Shown here: piece after piece, positions 1 to 6,755 of the stretch
Position numbering within the stretch: position 1 is the stretch's first letter
Layout: the number at the start of each line of letters is the position of its first letter
Origin: RGIG3002 sp045546775
GTDB lineage: Bacteria; Bacillota; Clostridia; Lachnospirales; Lachnospiraceae
DNA length: 28,763 bases
Reading direction: 5' to 3'
Assembly (NCBI GenBank): GCA_045546775.1
Contig: JAZQDM010000091.1
Location: 1 to 28,763, forward strand
Translations under genes and position numbers: made by a program
The notes under the pieces: generated by a model
Seen by the model: only the letters and a program-made list of their open reading frames with translations
The model's database searches: none
Told to the model about the DNA's origin: nothing

Positions 1-34
1 GTAGAGGCCGCAAGTTCAAGTCTTGTCACTCCGA
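1..34 (+). tRNA. 3' part of a tRNA, proline-like (partial)
   Basis: Only the variable loop, T arm and 3' acceptor strand lie in the window. The T stem GCAAG (10-14) pairs with CTTGT (22-26) around a seven-base TTCAAGT loop. The acceptor strand CACTCCG (27-33) and discriminator A34 follow. An acceptor ending in CCG-A implies a tRNA starting CGG, which is typical of bacterial tRNA-Pro, and the AGGCC variable loop also fits. CCA is not encoded (CTA follows). The anticodon is outside the window, so the identity is inferred. Confidence 0.65.
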
Positions 35-47
35 CTACATAGCAAGT

Positions 48-80
48 AAGGGCTGTTGCACTTTTGCAACAGCCCTTTTG
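48..80. terminator. Bidirectional intrinsic terminator
   Basis: A perfect 13-bp stem (48-60 with 65-77) and a CTTT loop have T-rich sequence on the plus side and A-rich sequence on the other. It can end the tRNA transcript on the plus strand. It also lies just past the stop codon of the minus-strand AI-2E family gene. Confidence 0.85.
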
Positions 81-1400
81 TTAACGTCTTCTTTTTGTTC
101 TTCTGCTTTTCTGTGATGCCGGAGTTCTTTTATTCTCTTTCTTTGTTTCGTTTTCAGCTTCTGCACAAGGAGCATTTTCCTCCTGCGCATCTTGTCCATG
201 TCGCTGACCGGTTTGTTCCATGTCAACCGCTTCCTCATCCAACTTTTCTTCACGCGGTTTCAAAGCCTTTGCTGTATTTCTGGCATTCACATCATCGCGC
301 ACCAGCATATATACGGTAGAGGCAAGCGGAATGAAAACAAGCATTCCGACAACTCCCATCAAACTTCCGCCAACCGTCACTGCTGCCAGCACCCACATGG
401 ACGGCAAACCTACGGAATTTCCGACTACACGCGGATAAATGAGATTTCCTTCAATTTGCTGCAATACCAAAAAGATAATCACAAAAATGACTGCCTGCAT
501 CGGGTCTTCCACCAGAATAAGGAATGCACCAACGCCACAACCGATGAATGCACCAACTACCGGAATCAACGCAGTGAATCCAATCAGTACGCCGATGAGT
601 ATGGCATACGGAATGCGGAAAATACTAAGTACGACAACAAACATCACGCCAAGTATCACGGCTTCCGTACACTGGCCTGATACAAAGTGGCTGAAATTGC
701 TGCTCAAAAGTCTTACCACTTTTGTCACCCGCACATTTACTTTTTCAGAGCAATATGCTTTCACAAGGCGCTGTGCCTGGTCTTTCAATTTTTCTTTTTG
801 TGTCAGTACATAAATGGCAAAAATAAACGCGATAAACACATTTGCCACGCCACCGATGATGCTGCTTGCAACGCTAAACGTAGAAGTAAGCATACTGCCT
901 ACACCACTTTGCAAAAAGCCGACTACTTTATTCAAAATGCCTTCCCAGTCAAATTCCGAAAGCTGTAAATTTTCCAAATATTCCACAATCTGCGGATTGG
1001 ACGCAAATACTTCCTCCGACCAGATTAAAACATTATTAAAAAAGACTGGTAACTTGTTTCCAATTTCAATAATCGTTCTGCCAAGCTGCGGCACGACTGT
1101 CATAATGACAAAAACAAGTATTGCAATGACAAACAAAATAGAAAGCAAAATGCTGATTGGACGTTTTAGTTTGTCCGCCCATTTACCGGTCCATTTTTTC
1201 AAAAGTTTTTCTTCGATGCTGTGTAACGGAATATTCAGTATGAATGCAATTGCCGCCCCCCACAAAAACGGCTGTGCGATCCCAAGCACAAGTCCGATTG
1301 CCGCCAGCACTTCTTTGATGTACATCACCCCAAGACAGACTGCTGCAGCAAATAAAATAAGATGTCGAATGCTTTTTATATTCCCTTTGTCCAACTTCAT
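81..1400 (-). CDS. AI-2E/PerM family membrane transporter
   Basis: A 439-residue polytopic membrane protein of the AI-2E family transporter superfamily (PerM/YdiK/TqsA-like). Hydrophobic segments begin near residue 13 and continue to about 370, with the usual long amphipathic middle region. The last ~70 residues form a charged, low-complexity tail rich in Glu/Lys that ends in a basic run. Family members have been linked to export of signalling molecules or to ion antiport, and the substrate cannot be read from sequence. The start at 1400 is chosen because AGGAGGAATAAC precedes it. A longer frame to 1448 lacks a ribosome site and overlaps pepD. The pepD stop codon sits inside this Shine-Dalgarno region with one base between stop and start, so the two genes are probably translationally coupled. 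Confidence 0.88.
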   Translation of the reverse strand: MKLDKGNIKSIRHLILFAAAVCLGVMYIKEVLAAIGLVLGIAQPFLWGAAIAFILNIPLHSIEEKLLKKWTGKWADKLKRPISILLSILFVIAILVFVIMTVVPQLGRTIIEIGNKLPVFFNNVLIWSEEVFASNPQIVEYLENLQLSEFDWEGILNKVVGFLQSGVGSMLTSTFSVASSIIGGVANVFIAFIFAIYVLTQKEKLKDQAQRLVKAYCSEKVNVRVTKVVRLLSSNFSHFVSGQCTEAVILGVMFVVVLSIFRIPYAILIGVLIGFTALIPVVGAFIGCGVGAFLILVEDPMQAVIFVIIFLVLQQIEGNLIYPRVVGNSVGLPSMWVLAAVTVGGSLMGVVGMLVFIPLASTVYMLVRDDVNARNTAKALKPREEKLDEEAVDMEQTGQRHGQDAQEENAPCAEAENETKKENKRTPASQKSRRTKRRR

Positions 1401-1401
1401 G

Positions 1402-2853
1402 TTATTCCTCCTTTTGTCGGAGCACTTCCAGACAATATTCCCACACACGTTTTGCGGAAGAAATGCTTAATGTCTCTTCCGTCGTATGAATGTTTTTCAT
1501 ATCCGGTCCTAAAGACACGCAATCCAAATCTGCAATTTTTTCTGCAATAATGCCGCATTCCAGACCTGCATGAATCGCCTGAATCACCGGTTTCTTGCCG
1601 TACATTTCTTCGTAAATGCGGACCATTTTGTCACGGAGCGGGGAATCTTTACGGTACGCCCAGCCCGGATATTGTCCATCTACAACACTTGTGGCATTGC
1701 AAAGTTTTATCACTCTCTCCACCCGGTCAAGCAACTCTTGTTTCGCGCTTTCAATGGAACTTCTGACTGAAATCAGAATTTTAAACTCATTTTCGGTTGT
1801 AGTTACGATGCCCATATTCAAAGAAGTTTCCACAAGTCCTTCTACGTCCAAGCTCATCGCCTGCACGCCGTTTGGAAGTGTAAACAACAAATTCACTGCA
1901 CTTTCATGACTTTCCGGTGCAAAAACAAGTTCTTCCGACACACCGACTTTTTGCATTTCCACGGCAAAATCCGGTTCTTTTGTCTGCAATTCTTTTTTGA
2001 CAGTTGCTTCAAAATCTCGCACATACTGCTCAAACGCCTCTGCCTCTTTTGCGACAGATACACGCAGCTTTGTATTTCTCGGAATGGCATTGTCCGCAAG
2101 ACCGCCTGCAACGTTTACAATCGCACAGCCAAATGCCCCATCTGCCTGTGCCAGCAATCTTCCCATAAGACAGTGGGAATTGCCACGCTCTTTGTCGATT
2201 TCGCAGCCGGAATGACCGCCTTTTAATCCACTGATTGTAATGTCATATATAGTACCTGCTTGTTTTACTCTTTCTACCGGAAGTGTACAAGTAACACGTG
2301 CACCGCCTGCACAGCTTGTTAGGAAAAATCCCTCTTCCTCGGAATCGATGTTTAACATGCGATGGCCTTTTAACATGGACAAATCCACTGCTATGGCACC
2401 GTACATGCCGACTTCTTCGTCCACCGTGATAACTACTTCCAGTCTCGGATGCGGAATATCCTTAGAGTCCAAAAGCGCAAGCGCATACGCAACGGCAATC
2501 CCGTCGTCACCGCCAAGGCTTGTTCCTTCCGCATAAATATTATCCCCATCAATGGCAAGGCGAAGCGGCTCTGTTTTCATATCAATATCGCAATCCGGTT
2601 TGTGCACCGCAACCATATCCATATGTCCCTGGATAATAACCGGTTCCTGATTTTCATAGCCTTCTGTTGCTTCTTTTATAATAATGACATTCTTCATGGA
2701 ATCCTGGATGTATTCCAGATTTCTTTCTTTTGCAAAATTCACAAGATAATCACTAATTTTATCGGTATTGCCTGAACCGTGCGGAATGTTGCATATCTGC
2801 TCAAAAAAATGAAATACTTCGCATGGTTCCAAATGTTTTAAAACTTCACTCAT
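1402..2853 (-). CDS. pepD: Aminoacyl-histidine dipeptidase (PepD), M20 family
   Basis: A cytosolic Zn-dependent dipeptidase/carnosinase-like peptidase of 483 residues, against about 485 for E. coli PepD. Visible M20 motifs are GHMDM (H77, D79), GGDDG (D116/117) as bridging metal ligand, the DEEVG catalytic glutamate pair (146-147), NIDSEEEG (D170) and a C-terminal HAGLECG metal histidine. Residues ~185-390 hold the lid/dimerisation insert. The start at 2853 (MSEVLK) follows AAGAGAGG; the frame runs further upstream without a ribosome site and into the rplT terminator. It has its own promoter inside that terminator and is followed at one base by the AI-2E family gene. Confidence 0.93.
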   Translation of the reverse strand: MSEVLKHLEPCEVFHFFEQICNIPHGSGNTDKISDYLVNFAKERNLEYIQDSMKNVIIIKEATEGYENQEPVIIQGHMDMVAVHKPDCDIDMKTEPLRLAIDGDNIYAEGTSLGGDDGIAVAYALALLDSKDIPHPRLEVVITVDEEVGMYGAIAVDLSMLKGHRMLNIDSEEEGFFLTSCAGGARVTCTLPVERVKQAGTIYDITISGLKGGHSGCEIDKERGNSHCLMGRLLAQADGAFGCAIVNVAGGLADNAIPRNTKLRVSVAKEAEAFEQYVRDFEATVKKELQTKEPDFAVEMQKVGVSEELVFAPESHESAVNLLFTLPNGVQAMSLDVEGLVETSLNMGIVTTTENEFKILISVRSSIESAKQELLDRVERVIKLCNATSVVDGQYPGWAYRKDSPLRDKMVRIYEEMYGKKPVIQAIHAGLECGIIAEKIADLDCVSLGPDMKNIHTTEETLSISSAKRVWEYCLEVLRQKEE

Positions 2854-2883
2854 ACTATCAGCCTCTCTTTTACAATATTTATA

Positions 2884-2912
2884 AGTATAATAAAAAACAG
2901 ATGTAAAATCAA
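2884..2912 (-). promoter_or_regulatory. Predicted sigma-A promoter for pepD
   Basis: TTGATT (2912-2907) and TATACT (2889-2884) on the minus strand are separated by 17 bp. The -35 box starts in the loop of the rplT terminator hairpin. The spacer is formed by the descending arm and U tract of that hairpin. Confidence 0.65.
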
Positions 2913-2926
2913 TGACTTTACATCTG
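2892..2926 (-). terminator. Intrinsic terminator of the infC-rpmI-rplT operon
   Basis: A 10-bp stem, CAGATGTAAA/TTTACATCTG (2898-2907 with 2917-2926), is followed on the minus strand by six Ts. It lies 28 nt after the rplT stop. Confidence 0.9.
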
Positions 2927-2953
2927 CCTTTATCATATCCTTTACGGATAATA

Positions 2954-3310
2954 TTATGCGATTTTGGATTTAGCAAGCTCTGCTAAGGAAGCAAATCCTT
3001 CTGCATCGTTAACAGCCATTTCTGCTAACATTTTTCTGTTGATTTCAACACCTGCTAATTTAAGTCCATACATAAATTTGCTGTAAGATAATCCGTTTAA
3101 TCTTGCTGCAGCGTTGATACGTGCAATCCACAACTGTCTGAACTGACGTTTTCTTTCTTTTCTACCTGCATAAGAAGAAGCTAAAGCTCTCATTACAGAC
3201 TGTTTTGCGATTCTATACTGTTTGGATCTTGCTCCTCTATAACCTTTTGCAAGTTTTAAAACTCTGTTATGTCTTTTTTTTGCGTTCAATCCGCCTTTAA
3301 TTCTTGCCAT
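2954..3310 (-). CDS. rplT: 50S ribosomal protein L20
   Basis: 118 residues, the full length of bacterial L20. It begins MARIKGGLNAKKRHNRVLK and carries the conserved QLWIARINAAARLNGLSYS segment. L20 binds 23S rRNA early in large-subunit assembly and in many bacteria also represses its own operon by binding the leader mRNA. A strong GAAGGAGGAG ribosome site precedes the ATG. It is the last gene of infC-rpmI-rplT, 26 nt after rpmI, and is followed by an intrinsic terminator. Confidence 0.98.
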   Translation of the reverse strand: MARIKGGLNAKKRHNRVLKLAKGYRGARSKQYRIAKQSVMRALASSYAGRKERKRQFRQLWIARINAAARLNGLSYSKFMYGLKLAGVEINRKMLAEMAVNDAEGFASLAELAKSKIA

Positions 3311-3336
3311 TGTTTCATCTCCTCCTTCTTAACCAA

Positions 3337-3534
3337 TTATAAGTACGGTAAAATCTTCTTCATATTCTTAACGTTTGTTGAGTCCGTCATAGCTGGTTTT
3401 CTAAGATTTCTCTTTCTCTTAGTTGTCTTTTTGGTTAAGATATGGCTCTTATAAGCTTTACTTCTTTTTAATTTACCTGTTCCTGTTGCTTTAAAACGTT
3501 TTGCAGCTGCTCTGCTTGTCTTCATTTTTGGCAT
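3337..3534 (-). CDS. rpmI: 50S ribosomal protein L35
   Basis: 65 residues, very basic, beginning MPKMKTSRAAAKRFKATGTG as in bacterial L35, with the KSHILTKKTTKRKRNLRK core. It is a structural protein of the large subunit. AGGAGG stands 8 nt before the ATG. It lies between infC and rplT in the conserved order. Confidence 0.98.
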   Translation of the reverse strand: MPKMKTSRAAAKRFKATGTGKLKRSKAYKSHILTKKTTKRKRNLRKPAMTDSTNVKNMKKILPYL

Positions 3535-3582
3535 ATCAAGTTCCTCCTAAATCTCTCAAAATATCTATTTTAACTGTACGAA

Positions 3583-4089
3583 CTAACGCTTTTCAGTTAA
3601 AAACATTGTCATGCTGCGGCCTTCTACTTTAGGCGCTTTTTCTACTACTGCGATGTCTGCAAGCTCTGTTGCAAAGTCATCTAAGATATGTTTGCTGTTT
3701 GCCATATGTGCCATTTCACGTCCACGGAAGCGAAGTGTCACTTTTACTTTGTCCCCTTTGGAAAGGAATTTTCTGGCAGCATTCATCTTTGTATTCAAGT
3801 CATTGGTATCAATGTTCGGTGAAAGACGAATCTCTTTGATTTCAATCACTTTCTGTTTTTTCTTAGCTTCTTTTTCTTTTCTGGTCTGTTCGTATTTGTA
3901 CTTACCGTAATCCACGATTTTGCATACAGGCGGTTTTGCGGTAGGCGCAATTTTTACCAAATCCAATCCGGCTTCTTCTGCCAATCTCATAGCTTCCCTG
4001 GAAGACATAACACCTAACTGCTCTCCGTCTTCTCCAATCAAGCGTACTTCTTTGTCTCTAATTTGTTCGTTAATCATTAAATCGCTAAT
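3583..4089 (-). CDS. infC: Translation initiation factor IF-3, probable ATT start
   Basis: IF-3 binds the 30S subunit, blocks premature 50S joining and checks start-codon fidelity. The N-terminal domain (INEQIRDKEVRLI, YGKYKYEQ), lysine-rich linker and C-terminal domain (RKFLSKGDKVKVTLRFRGRE) are all present. An ATG at 4077 would give 164 residues, but the only good Shine-Dalgarno (GGAGG, 4103-4099) is 21 nt before it. The same site is 9 nt before an in-frame ATT at 4089. Translation from there gives 168 residues starting (M)ISDLMINEQ. Non-canonical AUU/AUC starts are known for infC and allow IF-3 to repress its own synthesis, so I chose 4089. Confidence 0.93.
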   Translation of the reverse strand: MSDLMINEQIRDKEVRLIGEDGEQLGVMSSREAMRLAEEAGLDLVKIAPTAKPPVCKIVDYGKYKYEQTRKEKEAKKKQKVIEIKEIRLSPNIDTNDLNTKMNAARKFLSKGDKVKVTLRFRGREMAHMANSKHILDDFATELADIAVVEKAPKVEGRSMTMFLTEKR

Positions 4090-4108
4090 TGCCCTATACC
4101 TCCATCAT

Positions 4109-4141
4109 AAAAAGAAAAGTGGATAGCATAACTATCCACTT
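4109..4141 (-). terminator. Attenuator terminator in the infC leader
   Basis: A 10-bp stem (4117-4126 with 4132-4141), 5-nt loop and U-rich tract (TTTTCTTTTT on the minus strand) stand immediately before the infC ribosome site. This is a premature terminator, not an operon end. Confidence 0.88.
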
Positions 4142-4254
4142 ACATTCATCCAAAATAATCACATATTGGTTTGAACTGTTGACACCTATAAGCCCGATTG
4201 CCATAGGGTGAGAGTGGATACTCTGCTTGTTTGTTCTAATGTGTGTTCACACAC
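4109..4254 (-). ncRNA. infC-rpmI-rplT leader, L20-leader-type attenuator
   Basis: About 145 nt of untranslated leader from the predicted start site near 4254 to the attenuator. The minus-strand octamer TATCCACT (4220-4213) is complementary to AGTGGATA (4140-4133), the 5' arm of the terminator. Pairing of these two would form an antiterminator that excludes the terminator. Firmicutes are known to control this operon by L20-dependent leader attenuation; assigning this leader to that class is by position and architecture, not by a covariance search. Confidence 0.72.
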
Positions 4255-4260
4255 TCAGAT

Positions 4261-4289
4261 AGAATATCACCCTTTTTTCTCGTTGTCAA
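4261..4289 (-). promoter_or_regulatory. Sigma-A promoter of infC-rpmI-rplT
   Basis: TTGACA (4289-4284), a 17-bp spacer and TATTCT (4266-4261) on the minus strand. It begins 7 nt past the lemA stop codon. Confidence 0.82.
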
Positions 4290-4295
4290 CTGTTT

Positions 4296-4844
4296 TTAGA
4301 AAGAAACTTTAACATTTTGTCTTGCTTCCTCTTCCGCGCGGAAATACTCTGCATTTTTGAAGCCAAGCAAGCCTGCAATCAATACGGTAGGGAACATTTC
4401 TTTCTTGTTCTGGTATTTCATAACCGTATCGTTATAGAACTGTCTCGCATGAGAAATTTTGTTCTCCGTATCCTGCAATGCATTTTGCAACTCGATAAAG
4501 TTGGAATTTGCTTTTAATTCCGGATATGCTTCGCTAACTGCCATAAGACGGCTTAACGCATTGGATAACTCACTGTTTGCACCGGCAACTTCTGCAACAG
4601 AAGATGCGCCCTGCGCTTTTGCTCTCGCTGCCATAACCGCTTCCAATGTGTCTCTTTCATGGGACGCATAGCCTTTTACCGTTTCCACCAAATTGGGAAT
4701 CAAATCAAAACGTCTTTTTAACTGTACATCCACCTGTGACCACTGATTTTTCACACGGTTGCGCAAACCAACCAATCCGTTGTACGTAAAAATCACCCAA
4801 ATTACTAAAAGTGCAACCACTGCAATTACTATGTATTTTGCCAT
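4296..4844 (-). CDS. LemA family protein
   Basis: 182 residues. An N-terminal membrane segment (about residues 3-21) is followed by the LemA helical domain: YNGLVGLRNRVKNQWSQVDV, then RRFDLIPNLVETVKGYASHE and the C-terminal ARQFYNDTVMKYQN motif. LemA proteins are membrane-anchored helical-bundle proteins, and their biochemical role is not settled. The gene lies 56 nt downstream of a DUF2207-like membrane protein, a pairing commonly seen, so the two probably act together at the membrane. The ribosome site is weak (TTAGGT). Confidence 0.92.
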   Translation of the reverse strand: MAKYIVIAVVALLVIWVIFTYNGLVGLRNRVKNQWSQVDVQLKRRFDLIPNLVETVKGYASHERDTLEAVMAARAKAQGASSVAEVAGANSELSNALSRLMAVSEAYPELKANSNFIELQNALQDTENKISHARQFYNDTVMKYQNKKEMFPTVLIAGLLGFKNAEYFRAEEEARQNVKVSF

Positions 4845-4900
4845 ATTTTTTTACCTAAGTCTCTTCCGACTTTTTTCCTTTCCCTTACTTATGATTTATT

Positions 4901-6136
4901 TTATCGTATCATGTTATATTTTGACAAGTCCACGTTATGTACCCGTCCGATTTCCTGCACAATACTTTGGTTTTCTTCCAGCACTACCGCGTAGACGAGG
5001 AAATTGTTCCAAAGTGCAAGCTGGGCTTTGTCCGCCTCTTTTAAGTTACTGAAATCATGAATGAAGTTGCGCATACCTGCAAGTTCTTCGGTAAGAATTT
5101 TTCCCTGCTGGGTCCGCTTGTATTTCGGCCTTGATGCGGCGTGGGACACTGCATATGTGACCAAATAAATAACGGTCGCAAACGGCAATATAATGACAAG
5201 GAGTCCGCAAATTGCTTGCATCAAAAACTTCGCCAACAACACAACTACATGTTGCACGGCCGGTTCTTCCAGTTGCTCAAGAACCAACTTGATTTGCTCC
5301 TTTTCAGGTAGCTCATCCACATCGATTCCCATGCTTGCATATCGCCTTGCCTGTTCTTCTTCGACTATTGCCATTTGCTCAAAGGCAATATCTGCCTCTG
5401 CCCCTGTTTCTTTAGCATCACTAAATGCAATAATCGAAAAAATAAACAGCGCTATAAATAGCAAAAGCTTTCGCACTAATTTTGCGGAGGAGCGGCTGTT
5501 TACCAACAATCCTTTCCGCACCGCCTCCTGTGTGGATGCCTGTTCCCAGCGTGCAAGTGCTCCCGGATGAAACTGGTTCGTCGCAAGAATCCGCAACAAC
5601 TCCTGTTCGCTGTACAAAAGCGGCTCCCCACCGTTTAGACATTCCACCGTCCCGTTTTGAATGCGAATCCATTTTTTCTGTTCCAGACTAAGAAGCGTTG
5701 CCACCACGTCTTTTCTCCGCTCCACTTTTAAATCGGACAAAAGACTAATATCAATGGGGCTCAAATCCCGAAATTCATCCCGGTAATAATCGATGCCGGA
5801 AATCACATCGTAACGCATCCTCGCTTTTTGGTTTTTGCGCATTGGCTTTGTCACGCCATAATAAATGATAATAATCGGGAATGTGACAAACAGCACCATG
5901 ATAAACAGAACCCCCACAAAAATAGCAAGCAACAGCAGCACTGCTATTTTTGCCATAAGGCCATCTGCCTTCCCCAGTATCGGAACTACCATTAGCATCG
6001 GTCTAAAAAGCGAAACAATATGCGCTTTTGTTAACAGATAATAGAGGACATCGGCAATCCCAACACAAACTAACCATGCACATATATCCGCCAAAAGCCA
6101 TTTAAAACGATTCGTTTTAAAAAAATACTTTTTCAT
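4901..6136 (-). CDS. DUF2207-like integral membrane protein (C-terminal part only)
   Basis: 411 residues. A pair of N-terminal membrane segments (about residues 13-35 and 62-95) leads to a soluble region holding DLSPIDISLLSDLKVERRKD and a winged-helix-like DVVATLLSLEQKKWIRI stretch. Two more hydrophobic segments (about 220-237 and 305-330) follow, with a C-terminal ALWNNFLVYAVVLEE motif. That last motif and the overall order match the C-terminal portion of DUF2207 membrane proteins. The large extracytoplasmic DUF2207 domain and its signal peptide are missing. The start at 6136 follows GGGAGG at 8 nt; an upstream extension to 6190 has no ribosome site. It is co-directional with lemA. Function unknown. 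Confidence 0.75.
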   Translation of the reverse strand: MKKYFFKTNRFKWLLADICAWLVCVGIADVLYYLLTKAHIVSLFRPMLMVVPILGKADGLMAKIAVLLLLAIFVGVLFIMVLFVTFPIIIIYYGVTKPMRKNQKARMRYDVISGIDYYRDEFRDLSPIDISLLSDLKVERRKDVVATLLSLEQKKWIRIQNGTVECLNGGEPLLYSEQELLRILATNQFHPGALARWEQASTQEAVRKGLLVNSRSSAKLVRKLLLFIALFIFSIIAFSDAKETGAEADIAFEQMAIVEEEQARRYASMGIDVDELPEKEQIKLVLEQLEEPAVQHVVVLLAKFLMQAICGLLVIILPFATVIYLVTYAVSHAASRPKYKRTQQGKILTEELAGMRNFIHDFSNLKEADKAQLALWNNFLVYAVVLEENQSIVQEIGRVHNVDLSKYNMIR

Positions 6137-6180
6137 ATGTACGTTCCTCCCATGTTTTGTGAAACTGAATTTACATGCAC

Positions 6181-6209
6181 AGTATACCAAATCAGTCTTG
6201 TTGTTTCCA
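6181..6209 (-). promoter_or_regulatory. Possible promoter of the DUF2207-like/lemA pair
   Basis: TATACT (6186-6181) is a good -10 on the minus strand. The -35 at 17 bp is weak (TGGAAA). A small palindrome, CGCAACC-GTG-GGTTGCG (6232-6248), lies just upstream and has no T tract. Confidence 0.4.
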
Positions 6210-6270
6210 GCAAGTTTCGTTTACAACTTTTCGCAACCGTGGGTTGCGTGGGTTCAGGCATTTGACGTAC

Positions 6271-6310
6271 AAAAAAACTGCTACACGCAGAATGTTACAT
6301 GCAACAGTTT
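6271..6310 (-). terminator. Intrinsic terminator after the DUF1540 gene
   Basis: A 13-bp stem (6275-6287 with 6298-6310) with three G-U wobbles and a 10-nt loop, followed on the minus strand by seven Ts. It is 13 nt past the stop codon. Confidence 0.85.
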
Positions 6311-6322
6311 TCTTTGTTTTAT

Positions 6323-6637
6323 TTATTTTTCTCTAAACGTACCGCAAGCAGTTCCTTTGCTGTCTCTTGCGTTGTTACCCATAATGTCAACATGGTCAGC
6401 GTAGCATTTGTATTCTTTGTTATAAACACAGTTTTTTGCTTCGCAATCAATCATGATAACTCTGTCCGGATGTTCCATTGCACTTTTGTAAGAGTCCGTT
6501 TTTTTGTCACGGAAGCTTTCACAACAAGTTTCGTCCGGTGTGCAAGCACATTTTCCACCAACTGTGATATCGCCTTTGCAGCAATAGTAATCGTTGTTAT
6601 AACCGCAATTTGTTGCAGAACATTTTAATTCAGCCAT
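6323..6637 (-). CDS. DUF1540 domain protein, two repeats
   Basis: 104 residues containing two copies of the cysteine-rich DUF1540 module. Copy 1 is CSATNCGYNN, then the C-C pair, ITVGGKCAC and TCCESF. Copy 2 is CEAKNCVYNKEYKC, then VDIMG and TACGTF. Spaced Cys pairs suggest metal binding, probably zinc, but no activity is established for the family. The protein is small and soluble, and common in clostridia. AAAGGA precedes the start. It is a single-gene unit with its own terminator, lying 118 nt downstream of thrS. Confidence 0.88.
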   Translation of the reverse strand: MAELKCSATNCGYNNDYYCCKGDITVGGKCACTPDETCCESFRDKKTDSYKSAMEHPDRVIMIDCEAKNCVYNKEYKCYADHVDIMGNNARDSKGTACGTFREK

Positions 6638-6755
6638 ACTGTAAGCATCCTTTCTCGCATAATATTTGGAATTCTCCGCTTATAGTATTTGCAATTTTTT
6701 TGTTCTGATACACGATTTATGGGGTTGGAAGATTTTGGGTTTTTAAAAATCAAAC

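Noticed and set aside
6232..6248. Terminator upstream of the DUF2207-like gene
   Set aside because: A short GC palindrome without a T tract; could equally be an operator.
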